Assembly (NCBI GenBank): GCA_022702545.1
Contig: JAHRBC010000004.1
Coordinates: 2,790,001-2,854,000, forward strand
DNA length: 64,000 nt
From: Phycomyces nitens
Lineage: Eukaryota; Mucoromycota; Mucoromycetes; Mucorales; Phycomycetaceae
Direction of reading: 5' to 3'
Both the position numbers and the translations under genes were made by a program. The notes beneath the pieces were generated by a model that saw only the letters and a program-made list of their open reading frames with translations, was not told the origin of the DNA and ran no database searches. Shown here in pieces: positions 38,503-48,647 of this stretch (position 1 is the first letter of the stretch; each line of letters starts with the position of its first letter).

Positions 38503-39522
38503 TCACTGACCGGCCTTTGGTCGGAGGGCGTACTTCAGGAGCTTCTTAGAATCATCCTTGGAGACAAGTACTTTTCCTGGCTCGTCAAATTCAGTCACCT
38601 CGCACTTGCGCGCAAAACGAGAAGTGTTTAGCCTGAAATGAATGGGCTGGACGACACGAGTTGTCTCGAGCTCTTCCTCAGCATCTTTTACCTCTTTGCT
38701 GCTGGGTGCAGCAACAGGTTCGGGAGCCTTGAAAGTCTTGCCCTTGACTGGAAAAGGTGCTTTAAACTGATCTTCAGGAGCCTTTCCCTTATCACGGCTG
38801 GCTGCCGCAACAGGTGCTGGCTTTTGAGAAGTGGAGTCCTTCACAGCCTTCTCCCTCTCGGTGCTAAGATCCACTGGCTTGAACACCTTTGCAAGCATGC
38901 TGTTGGAGTAAGCCGCTCTGCTCTCCAGCTTTGCATTGGCAGCTCTAGCCTGGTCCAGGATCTTCTGACTGGCGGGCGAAATGACCTTGGCTTTACCCTT
39001 GGGTTTGGAAAACACCATTGGGTGCTCCTCGGTCTCATCATCCCCGTCGGCACCTGTCACAAACCCTCGCATACAGGGTCGCTCCTGCTTCTTGCCCAGT
39101 ACGTTGGCAACGCTGGCTTTGTCGGTAGGAATTTCCTGGGCCAAGAATTCTCTAACCAGCATCGATCGGTACTTACCGACTCTCGCATCATCGTCAGCAA
39201 CCTGCTGCGGCACACAGGTTGGACCTTTGTTCATACCAAAATCCTTGCCCGCCGGCTGGGAGGGACCGAACAGGCTGTCCACTGATACGGATTTTCGGGC
39301 GGGAACCACGGCCTCTTCGCCACAAAAGGTATCGTGCATCACCGCATCGTCGTTATGAGGAGCCATGGCAACATCGTCAATCTCCATAGGCTCGGAATGA
39401 TCTGTGGAGAGATCACTTCCAGAAATACCACCAAGTGAAAGAGATCTTTGTGGGGTGATCTCTTCGTCTGAATCCATAACATCATCAAAGATAGCATTTG
39501 GATTCACAGCATCGGTCTCCAT
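38503..39522 (-). CDS. uncharacterised acidic/basic ORF, 339 aa
   Basis: Single open frame with coding-like codon use in otherwise AT-rich surroundings. Acidic N-terminus with repeated EPME(I/T)D and DVMDSDEE words, a middle with KPKGKAKVISPASQKILDQARAAN (basic, helical), and a C-terminus ending KDDSKKLLKYALRPKAGQ. Predicted soluble and largely disordered. Its ATG overlaps the end of the next frame upstream by 19 bp, and both share EPM(D/E) motifs, suggesting the two are one gene broken by a single-base shift or an adjacent gene pair. Confidence 0.5.
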   Translation of the reverse strand: METDAVNPNAIFDDVMDSDEEITPQRSLSLGGISGSDLSTDHSEPMEIDDVAMAPHNDDAVMHDTFCGEEAVVPARKSVSVDSLFGPSQPAGKDFGMNKGPTCVPQQVADDDARVGKYRSMLVREFLAQEIPTDKASVANVLGKKQERPCMRGFVTGADGDDETEEHPMVFSKPKGKAKVISPASQKILDQARAANAKLESRAAYSNSMLAKVFKPVDLSTEREKAVKDSTSQKPAPVAAASRDKGKAPEDQFKAPFPVKGKTFKAPEPVAAPSSKEVKDAEEELETTRVVQPIHFRLNTSRFARKCEVTEFDEPGKVLVSKDDSKKLLKYALRPKAGQ

Positions 39523-40379
39523 CGGCTCAAAAGAGCCTCAAGAACGGTCTCGCAACCGTGAATCTCTCCTTGCTCGAAAGCTTGGAGGTCATCAACCGAC
39601 CAGTCCATCGGCTCTCCTCCGTCCAATTCAACAGGATGCACAGGATCCAGGAAGCTGTGCTCATCGGACGAGCATCTTCCGGCAGGTGTATCTGCCTCAT
39701 TTTGGACTTCAGGAACGTCCAGAGACGAATCGCCAAGAGATTCTGAAGAAGAGTCGTTGAACTCCTCATCCATCATCTCTTCCAGGAGCTTGGCATAGGA
39801 CCTCAGCTTCCTGAGTTCCTCTGAGGATTCTCTGTCCCAGAAGAAGTCGAGCTGTACGCTTGGCTCAGTCTCCTCGCAGCTCTCCGTAAGCTCATTAGAC
39901 ACGCCGTTTTCCAGAAGAGCATGGGTTTCCCCATCAGTACCAGCCACGCCGTTGGCTGGGAACACCATTACGGATCTGTCACCATCTGCTACAAAAGAGT
40001 AGCAGCGGCGTGGGATGTATCCCCGAAAGTCTGCAACAAAATCTGAGCAAGATTCCCCTACGTCGATGGAGTCTACCTCCAAAGACGAACCATCAGATTC
40101 TGAAGAACCCATACAGTTTGACACAGGGCCAAGGGTTGTCTTTGCGCTAGATTCAGTGTGACCCTCGACCAGGCCATCATCATCAAAGTTTTCTTCAATC
40201 ACTGGGGCAGTGTCCATGCGGAATGCAGAGGGACGTCGTCGAGCAGGTTTGGCCATGTTGAAAGCAGAGGGCAAAGGAAAAGCGGCCAACATCATCATGG
40301 GGATGATGAGGCAAAGTGGGGCAAGGATGGAGTAAAGCCATTTGGCTGTTTGGAAAGCGTTGTAGAGCTTGGGATGCAT
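39504..40379 (-). CDS. uncharacterised acidic ORF with N-terminal membrane segment, 291 aa
   Basis: Start chosen at MHPKLYNAFQTAKWLY (40379), about 60 bp after a TATATAAAA box; a longer in-frame start at 40424 would lie inside the leader. One hydrophobic segment (WLYSILAPLCLIIPMMMLAAF, ~residues 14-34) looks like a signal anchor. The rest is strongly acidic and Ser-rich (DDDGLVEGHTESS, CEETEPSVQLDFFWD, EELRKLRSYAKLLEEMMDEEF). The frame ends at 39504 within the start of the next frame. No family recognised. Confidence 0.5.
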   Translation of the reverse strand: MHPKLYNAFQTAKWLYSILAPLCLIIPMMMLAAFPLPSAFNMAKPARRRPSAFRMDTAPVIEENFDDDGLVEGHTESSAKTTLGPVSNCMGSSESDGSSLEVDSIDVGESCSDFVADFRGYIPRRCYSFVADGDRSVMVFPANGVAGTDGETHALLENGVSNELTESCEETEPSVQLDFFWDRESSEELRKLRSYAKLLEEMMDEEFNDSSSESLGDSSLDVPEVQNEADTPAGRCSSDEHSFLDPVHPVELDGGEPMDWSVDDLQAFEQGEIHGCETVLEALLSRWRPML

Positions 40380-40433
40380 TTTGAGTAAACGACTTGAGAA
40401 ACAGAGAAAAGGGAAAATTGTCAAGACGTCTCT

Positions 40434-40449
40434 TTTTTATATAAAAAAA
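40434..40449 (-). promoter_or_regulatory. TATA box upstream of the acidic ORF pair
   Basis: A TATATAAAA word embedded in A/T runs about 60 bp before the ATG at 40379, on the minus strand. Confidence 0.5.
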
Positions 40450-42750
40450 AGGCGTTTTCGATCGCGTCAGCAATATCCTTGGCTAGATTATTGAACAGAT
40501 TAATCCCAAAAGACCATGCTTATCTCTATATTTTACTGCTTTCGGCAACAGATCGTGGGAGCCATGGCAACGATTCATGGAAACCAAGGTGACGTGATTG
40601 ATCTATTGGCTGTAATTAATTCCATGTCAAAATACGTGTAACATCGTGTCAAAATGAACTGTGATGGTAGAGTGTTTGACTGATTATGAGCAAAAGGTAG
40701 TTGTTGAGGAAGTAAAGAAGTAAAGAAGTCAAGAAAATTAGACTTGTTGGTGTTCCTGTAACATTAAAAAGTCCAAGAAAAGCGATTTTGTACTTTGTTT
40801 TGTTACGCCGAAATGGTCTGTGCGTTACTTGGAAAGGTGCATTAGGAACACACAGATAAATTGATAGACACTCGAAAGTCTGCTTTAATAAGTGGCCAAG
40901 AAAAAAAAGTAATTTAGAACAACACAGTCAACGATGGGACATAACATCCCCAATAGACTCTTATTAAGACGAGATATATCTGAAATAAATATAAAGTCAT
41001 GTTTTCCAATTATATGTGGAGCATATCTTGAAAATATATTACAGCTCTCGAGTTATTTTTATTAAATAAATATATCAGCGATACTACACAAGCTAAACTC
41101 AATCATCTTTTATATAAGATAGTATAAAAAAGCCAGTTTAATAAAGTCATCCCATTACAAAGATCTAAAAAGTCGATATTGGAGAAAAGAGGTTTGTGGA
41201 TTTTATGGATTTTAACTGTATTGTCTTGACTACAAATAAAGCCTGTATAATTTAATTATAAATCTGGATTAGTAACAGTATCCTAATACTTGTAGACTTC
41301 TTCCCTTAATATCATAATGACATGAACTGCTTCTCACATATTTTAGCCTTTATTATTTCTTACGATTAGTAAAATACACGATCAAACTCGTTGATATCTT
41401 TTGGAGCTGGTACTCTTGCCTTTGCCGTATGACTAAGATATATGAATTGTTTGTCATCAGAGATAATATGTGGGCTATTTGATGCTTAGACTGTTATTGG
41501 TCTATTATGATTTTATTTTTTTTAGTTTTCAACCAGTTTCAACTTATGACAAGGATTATTGTCTTTTTGGTAGGTAAACTCTCTGTCATAAAATTCATTC
41601 AAATAATTAAATTACTAATTTCTTTATCAATAGATTTGTATAGGTATACTGGTATAGAATGTAAGCAGTAGTCTTCAAAGGGCCAACTCACTTTACCCGC
41701 ACACAGACCAAAACCATTCACCACTCTAAATATGATCCCATTGTTGGTTGCTTCTTTTTTAAAGTGATGAGCAAAATTCAATCGCTTTTTCTTTTGTCTT
41801 TTGGATAACTACGGGTCGAATACAATGTAACAAGATATTTCTATTCTACCAATGGCACGGCATATGGTAGTCTTGGAAATCCAATTGGCTATTGCATCTC
41901 TTCTGGTGGTTGATAGTTGTAAAAGTAGCTGTAATTCTTTTTCATTTCATTAAAATGTCATATATTGCACTCATTAAGGACATTTAAACGTTCTTTTTTT
42001 TTGTTTTAAACCAAATACAGTGCCTTTCTATTTTTGGATAGTTGTTTTGGATGAAATAGCAAGGTGAGATATAAAGACCGCCTCTGGATATCAGATATTT
42101 TCGGTATTATAAAGGTTGCTTTAGTTAAATGATATGATTCGAATGTGTGAGAGAAAGTATAGAAAGAGAATAATAAGAATATAGTATTGGTATGATGTCT
42201 GGTAGAGTTTAAATGTCAGCCTGTTACTATGGAAAGAAGTTTGAATGTCTGCTTTAGAGGAATCCTAAAGTACCCTTTCTTTTTACTCTTGTACCCACTA
42301 CTCCACACAGCCTTATCTCTCTCTCTCAATGTATAATTCTATATATTCCACTCAAGTACATCTCCTCTATGATCTATCAAGAATTGCTTTTTGACCAAAT
42401 CAATAAACTTCGATACAAAAAGTACTTTTTGTTGAAACAATATAGACGTACTATGTAACCCACGACGTACGTTCACTAAACAACCAATGTCTTTTAAAGT
42501 TCAAGAATCTTTAATATAAAATCATATTTATATACTTGTTTGCGAATCCAATTGAATTATATTAGTAAAGGATCTTTTTATTATTAAGAGGGAAAATATT
42601 CTGTGAACAAATGGCAGAAAGGATGCCTAGAAATCAGTGACTCCCTTTTTCTTCTTGCTAGTGAAAATCCCACAAAAAAAATGCCGACTCATACAAATAA
42701 AAAAAATTGTTCAACCTGTACTTGATTGTCAACACACACACACAATAATC
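40450..42750. other. AT-rich intergenic stretch
   Basis: No open frame above background, no recognised repeats. Contains CATAACATCCCC (40940), vaguely like the TTAACATCCC at 33061, but no longer similarity was seen. Confidence 0.5.
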
Positions 42751-44269
42751 ATGGGATCTATAGATGAAAATCACGACAATCTCTTAACTCATGAAAATTT
42801 ACAAGAAATTCGAGATTACAAACGCATGGCGGGACATTTGTTTAATGAAAACAAATTGAAAAGAAAACGCATCAAAGTCTTGTATTCTTCGACGATTCCT
42901 TCAGATATCCATTGGCCTCCTATCAACGAAGGAATACGCAGATTGCAAGTGGTTTAAAATGATGACCTTTTTAATGAGAAAATATACATTAAAAGACATG
43001 TGTACATTGTACATTATTGCTTTTATAGAGGACCTGAGCCTTACACTATTCTAAGAGGGAAATCCAATATCACTAATCCAGATATTCCAGGATCTTCAGA
43101 AGATCCCAATGATTCACAGCTCGATTTTGATTCAACTATCGAAAAACAACAACTTGTGACGGAAATATACTCGACTATGCAACAAATCAAAAGGACCACC
43201 AATTTAAAAAACAAGCAAGATATTGATGAGCAAGATCCACAACTAGCCACACGACTCAATCTACAGATGCTTTACACAGTACTGGACAATCTTAAATTGA
43301 AACAGACGGCGTTTGATGTTCCACCAAAAAAAGGCATGGAACAGAAAGACGATGACGATGACGACGAAAAAGAAGAAGACGAAAAAGAAGACGAAACAGA
43401 CGAAGAAGAAGAAGAAGAAGAAAAAGAAAAAGAAAAAGAAAAAGAAGAAAAAGTGGTTATAAAGCAGGAAGATGATGAGACTGTGGAGATAAAGCAAGAA
43501 GACGATATACATATAAAGCAGGAAGAGTGTATGGCTATAAAAAAAGAAGAAGAGTACGTGTCCATAAAGCAAGAAGACGATTATATGGCTGTAAATGAAG
43601 TGAAAATGCATATGGCTCCAAATCAAGAGAGAGAGGATACGCCTATGAAGCAAGAAAGGACAATTCTCGGATGGGAAAGTATTCTCTCGTCAGCAATTGA
43701 GAGCAAAGTACCCAAGGAGTAAGCCCAAGAGAATGTGCTTATGGATGTTCATAAACACATCCAAGATCACTCTTATTAATATTTACATTATTCTAGTGTG
43801 ATCGAACGGGTGTACAGACAACTATCCAAACTGTACAAAATCACTCTGCCATGTGAGTGACATTTTAGCATAGAAAAATAAATAAATAAATAAAGGATTT
43901 TATAAATTCAAATCTAATTCCAACTGCTCTTTCTTTTTTAGCTATCGAACGTCACCTATATACTCCTTTGAACACTCTACCAAAGCCAGTTATACCTTTG
44001 AGTGTGTATGAAAGTAAGTCGAACTTAAAGGGGTTCCTGTACCGTATATCTTACCTGTCCACATTTTTTGGTAAAAAAAAAAAGGTTCGGCAAGAAAAAG
44101 GCTGAAAAGATGGTCTAGAGCTCAAGACAAATCGATCCGTCCAGGATCTGTGAGGGATCTTTGGACTGACGATGAGGCTCAGATGAAGATGGTAAATGAC
44201 ATTGAACGCAAGTTTGCCTTTCTCCAAGAGCAAATCAGAAACGACACAAAGGGAGGTTGGGACAAATGA
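42751..44269 (+). CDS. uncharacterised nuclear-type protein with clustered SUMO-consensus motifs
   Basis: Exons: 42751-42948, 43039-43718, 43797-43852, 43942-44013, 44085-44269; 396 aa. The first junction (weak donor GTGGTT, acceptor at 43038) is uncertain; the others are good. No family recognised. A basic N-terminus (NENKLKRKRIKVLYSS) is followed by a conserved-looking NTNPDIPGSSEDPND region, then an acidic D/E/K run (~172-206) and an array of psi-K-x-E motifs: IKQE at K208, K218, K226, IKKE at K234, IKQE at K243, MKQE at K270, each followed by acidic residues. The C-terminus is helical (DVIERVYRQLSKLYKI; SARKRLKRWSRAQDKS; MVNDIERKFAFLQEQIRND). Composition suggests a chromatin or transcription protein. 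Convergent with NTF2. Confidence 0.7.
43360..43455 (+). repeat. GAA/GAC-rich coding microsatellite (Asp/Glu/Lys run)
   Basis: Trinucleotide GAC, GAA and AAA runs encoding the D/E/K tract directly before the SUMO-motif array. Confidence 0.9.
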
Positions 44270-44338
44270 ACAGTTAAGTTCAAAAAAATGGGACAGTAAG
44301 CATCTTTTTTATTATCGCAAAGAGAATAAATATTGGCC

Positions 44339-44855
44339 TTAACCAAGTATAAGACGGAATATATCGTTAAATACATAGTAGGATCCACTCTCGGGAATGA
44401 GGTGGAAGGTTTGGGAGAATAGCTGAGGGTTTCTTTCTTCGTCGATCTAGAGAAAGAATTAGTGGTCTGAAGACAATTGAAATACTTATTACATAGAGCT
44501 GGCCGGTAACCGTGACAATGATGGAAGGACGAGTGGGACTTCCTGGTTGGGCATCACAGGTAGAGATATTGTGACGAACTTGCTTGAATGCTAGACTCTA
44601 AAAGGCCTTTAGTGATTTGAAATTGAATGACGAGAAACTTACAGTGAGTTTTCCAATGATGGCGGCTTTACCAGCGAATTGCTCTCCCTCAAAGGTTAGC
44701 ATGGAATTGTCGCGCTGTTAAATAGATGAGTAAGCAGACAGATAGAACGGGGTTTGTGGACTTGCATAGATGGAAGCAAGGGCCTGGCGATCACTATCAA
44801 AGAACATGTAGTAATAGTCGATGAAGTTCTTGGAGATGGCGTTTATGTCAGACAT
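44339..44855 (-). CDS. NTF2: nuclear transport factor 2
   Basis: Imports RanGDP into the nucleus and binds FxFG nucleoporins as a homodimer. Exons: 44855-44766, 44714-44643, 44597-44493, 44446-44339; 124 aa, the normal NTF2 length. Landmarks: [67 protein letters not shown] and the end [13 protein letters not shown]. Intron 1 starts GCAAGT rather than GT; only this splice gives the conserved IY-RDNSML junction, so it is a GC-AG intron. Divergent from the Whi5/Nrm1-like gene and tail-to-tail with the SUMO-motif gene. Confidence 0.96.
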
Positions 44856-45527
44856 GGCTGGAGTAAGCTTACTGGGCTTTAGAGATGGTGTTTATTATTT
44901 TCTACAAAGGGTATTTTTGCGTCACAAAAACCAAGGACCTTTTGGGTTCCCAAACAGATAATTTGGACCCAATAGAAAGGATAATCCAGATCCTGCAAGG
45001 CCTTTTGTGTTGGCAGGACACCCAAATGGCTGATGACAATTGATCTTTACTGGGCTCTGTCTGTCAGTGCACAGCCAAAAAGGCGTAAATTGACAAAGAC
45101 AAGGCGCAGGACAATATGGACTTCGATTGGGTGAGTGGCGACTGCATTGGCATCTGGCAAACAAGGAGGATGGGCCAATGGTGAAAGAGGAGGAGGAGGG
45201 GGGTGTCTGTGCGGGATTGAGTCTCCGCCAGAGTGCCTTTTTGTGTGTGTGTGTGTGAAGGAGGTTGCAATGCCAGCGTAGAGGGATTCTAGTTGCTACT
45301 GTGTTCGTTGGAAATATAACTTGGATTCCTAAACCAGAACACACAAAGCGCTCTTGTTGGCTTGGGAGAGGAAGGGGGGGTATTGCATCACCCACTCAAG
45401 ACAAGAACAGGACAAAAAGTCATGCGACCCTCGTTAGGGGACAGGCCAACCGACAGAAGGGCTAAAAACGATCAGAGGCCTCTTTTCCTCTCCTCTTTCT
45501 CTTCAGTAACCACCCCAAATCACCAAT
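44856..45527. promoter_or_regulatory. divergent promoter region, NTF2 / Whi5-like
   Basis: A 672-bp gap between divergent starts. Higher GC than other intergenic DNA; contains a GTGTGTG run (45242-45256) and a CT tract just before 45528. Open frames on both strands here carry no motif and are rejected. Confidence 0.4.
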
Positions 45528-45938
45528 ATGCCCCTGCCCAAAAGCTACCCAGAAACGCGTCCTACAATCCAGCCAAACCCTCTGGGAATCCAGCAGATTG
45601 CCCATCGCCTAAAGACCCGGCTTGCCTTGGCTAGGTTCAAGCATCAGCACGGATATGAGCACTATGATCTAGTAACCCTAGAATCCAGTTTGCTCTCAAG
45701 CCTACTCCACATTCGTCGTCGCCCAGTCCTGGTACCCCATCGCTACTACCCATCCCATCCAAAGTCCAAGACCTTTGTTCGCTCAACTGCATCCTTTGCA
45801 CACGCGCCAACCCCAACATGCATCCGATCCCCTCTGTCAGCCAAGCGCAACACATCGCGACTATCGCTCTCTTCAGACGATGAAGATGCTGCCAATCTCT
45901 TGGTGATGCTCCATCGGATGGCCTGTCTGGACAAATAA
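45528..45938 (+). CDS. Whi5/Nrm1-like G1/S transcription repressor candidate
   Basis: Intronless, 136 aa. Residues ~24-47 (AHRLKTRLALARFKHQHGYE) match the short Whi5/Nrm1 domain pattern: LxxRL-x-LAxFKxxxG followed by an L-rich tail. The remainder is Ser/Arg/Pro-rich and basic with SP and TP sites (RSPLSAKR, APTPT) suited to CDK control, and it ends with an acidic DDEDAANLLVMLHRM segment. In yeasts Whi5 and Nrm1 bind SBF/MBF and repress G1/S genes. The assignment rests on one short motif; a chance match is possible. Confidence 0.5.
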   Translation: MPLPKSYPETRPTIQPNPLGIQQIAHRLKTRLALARFKHQHGYEHYDLVTLESSLLSSLLHIRRRPVLVPHRYYPSHPKSKTFVRSTASFAHAPTPTCIRSPLSAKRNTSRLSLSSDDEDAANLLVMLHRMACLDK

Positions 45939-46159
45939 GGTCCTCGAGAGCTCCACATCACATCACATCCATCCATCCGTAGACCATACACCCACACAGA
46001 TATCTAAATGTGTGAATAGATTAGATATACACACACATATATATATATATCTTGGATATCTTTGTTTCTTTTTATATTTTATTACTTTTTACATTGTAGC
46101 TTATTCGAATGCCTTTCCAGCAATGTCCTTTCTTCACCCTTAATATTTCCTCCTGTTGC

Positions 46160-46782
46160 TCAATACGGTAGCCCCATGACCAAATCACGGACGCGCTTTC
46201 GTATCAAGCCATTGTCACAGAACACGCTGGTGGCCGTATAGGGCGTCTCTACACGTGCACAACCCAAGACGTGAATCGCAGAATCATCTGCAGCCTCACT
46301 AAACGGAACATGGTGCTGTCAAGACAATAATAAATCAATTCATTTCAATCATCACATATAATCTATACTTCTTACTCTCTCGAGGTATTTGATCATCTTT
46401 TTCCGCCGATCCTCTAGCCAAGATTCCTCCACATTAGGGACATTGATGGACTCTAGAGGGATCTTCAACTCTCGATCAACTGTTTTTATAATAATAGCAC
46501 AAGATAGGATACGATTATGACTAATGATCTTAAAGGAGTTTTTTTTTTGTTTGTTTTTAGGCCAATATTAGACATGTACTCACTATCGAGCTTGGCAATA
46601 TAATGACCCATGACCACTACCGAATGTTGATCATTCTGAAGAATAACATTGCCTGATGTGGGATCGACTGAATGGAGAAATCCTTCCCGTGAACTATGAC
46701 GTGAATCTTTAAGTGTCACGACACAATGATGACCTAGAAACTCATATAGCTCATCAAGAGTGTACGAATAAAGGCTATCCAT
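46160..46782 (-). CDS. Gemin6 homologue (SMN complex, Sm-like fold)
   Basis: Exons: 46782-46584, 46479-46376, 46315-46160; 152 aa, near the human size (~167). The N-terminal Sm-like half (HHCVVTLKDSRHSSREGFLHSVDP, then NVILQNDQ and VVVMGHYI) fits the Gemin6 Sm fold. The C-terminal half (LEDRRKKMIKYLERHHVPFSE, then DSAIHVLGCARVETPYT and RVRDLV) fits the Gemin6 AD domain, which generic Lsm proteins lack. The SMN complex assembles Sm rings on spliceosomal snRNAs. Retention of Gemin6 agrees with an early-diverging, intron-rich fungus. Confidence 0.82.
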
Positions 46783-47556
46783 TTCTAAAAGAGTAACATT
46801 AACAATCGTTGATTATGGCACTATAGGTATCTGAGATTAAATTAGGGATAAGAGTTTTCCTGCAGTGCACATTTGTGTACACTAGAGACCATTTTACACG
46901 GTCTGCTTTGCTACCACAACGATTGGTCTTTATCTTTAAACCAGACTAGATTCAAGAGGTTTATCAGAGACTATGGCCATACTAGCAAGTCCATGTGGCT
47001 TTCAAGTTAAACAATAGCCATCTGTTCTTTAACAATAAGCTATTTTGGGGTATCCAGGATATCAGCAAGGTCTGCATTATCAAAGAGGTACGAGTCATTT
47101 GTTCTAGCATTCTTTGCAGACAAGGAACCAAAAGAGAGAGAGATAATCTAGTAATAGCAGGGCACAATGGTTCTTTATAATACATTAGCCTCATTCAAAT
47201 CAAACACCAATGTCTGGTCCCTAAGGCTTCACTATATCCTTTATAAATCAGACTTGTAGAAAAGACTGTGATTACTATACCTTTATCAAAAGTGGTGTAT
47301 ATCATCAAATCATGTAATCTAAACAAATGTATAAAAGCCTGCATTTTACTCGAGTTAGTTGGAGCTACTCTCTCATTTAAAAAAAAGGGTTTTTCACATG
47401 TACTCTAGAATTGTGCAATACAAAGCATGCACAAATAATTTACGCAAAAAAATAAAAATAAAAGCTATCAATAAGCTAAATAATGGCGCCAAATTACATA
47501 AAAATGATTAGCAAGATAGCATGGATACAAATCTATTTTACTTTCTTTCAATAATA
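46783..47556. other. intergenic upstream of Gemin6
   Basis: Low GC, no gene supported. An ACTCGAGTTAG-type word at 47350 and an A-run at 47380; nothing else recognised. Confidence 0.5.
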
Positions 47557-48647
47557 CACCGAGTATGAACAAAATGCGCAACTTTTTATAACCTTGCAAG
47601 AATACAAGTCTATAGAATATTTATTAATATCTAGTCCATCGACCTCTGGCATCAACAACTGCTTGCCATCTTTGCTGCATGATCAAGACTGAATGGTTCG
47701 AATAATTCCTGTAAGATGCTTCCATTCCCTTGTCTGTCTGCTGATATGGCTGCTGTTATTGCCTTTTTGCCGAATAAGGCTATATCCACCAGACTTGCAC
47801 TTCAAATTCCCAGTGGAGAAAAGATATTCTTCTTCCAATGTCTTGATATACTTTATTAAATTCACTTTTTGTTTCTTTCAGAAATGAACTCTGGACTCCC
47901 AACATCCATGCTGCAGAAGCATCTCCAAATCATGATGGAACCACCTCTACACTTCATGGCTGTGAAAATAATTATGGAAAAAAAAACAGACTAGGGTTGT
48001 CTAATTAGAGAACCTTTTGGTGTCCATCGCTTCCAAAAAGCTTGAATCTCTTTTCATCAGACTAAAAATAGGGTTCCAGTCATTGGCACTCCAATCATGA
48101 TGAGGTTTGGCTTATGCCAATTGTTTTTTCTGCTTCTTTTGGAAGATCTTGTGCTTTTTCATCGTTTTACGGGAGTATATTCCATGGCTGTGAAGAAATT
48201 TCCTAAAAGTGTTTGCCGATGTAGGAGTAGCAACAGACTTTCGAATTACTGACATGGGCTGTGTTGGATCCTTTTTGATCTCACGCAGAATTTCCCTTTC
48301 GTCTCTTTCATCCAACTTCTTTGGACGGCCTGTGGCCTTGCGTTTCTCATATGAGCCAGTCTCTTTGTAACGCTTGAGTACTCGCGAAACAACGTACTTG
48401 CTAATATTTAACTTTTTTGCAGTCACATTGCTTGGCACCATTGACAATGCTTTCATGTACAATAATTGCACGAGTCACATTGTCAGTATTGTGCTTCTTT
48501 GTAGAGGTAGAGGTAGAGTTAGGTGTCATGGTGGTAGTTTTTCTTTTTTCTTTGAGATTGTATTAAAAGGATGATTCAAGAAGAAAAAGATGTTAACTTT
48601 GGAGAATGTTTGAACTGTGACAAGTTGCGCATTTTTCATACTCAGTG
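47557..48647 (-). mobile_element. decayed Tc1/mariner DNA transposon, 1091 bp, with both terminal inverted repeats
   Basis: Ends CACCGAGTATGAA... (47557) and ...TTCATACTCAGTG (48647) form imperfect inverted repeats of about 27 bp (GAGTATGAA and AATGCGCAACTT shared), and both sides are flanked by TA, the Tc1/mariner target duplication. The transposase lies on the minus strand: helix-turn-helix part 48471-48112 (TAKKLNISKYVVSRVLKRYKETG, GRPKKLDERDE), then fragments of the DDE domain (FKLFGSDG near 48040; RGGSIMIW near 47935) in shifting frames, and the ending QRWQAVVDARG near 47660. Several frameshifts and stops: inactive. Confidence 0.92.

Noticed and set aside
38638..39285. Plus-strand open frame of 215 codons
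   Set aside because: Lies opposite a longer minus-strand frame with better codon use and coherent composition; Leu/Cys/Ser-rich mirror.
45064..45395. Overlapping minus-strand open frames upstream of NTF2
   Set aside because: They lie in a divergent promoter, have no motif, and several frames are open together because of moderate GC.
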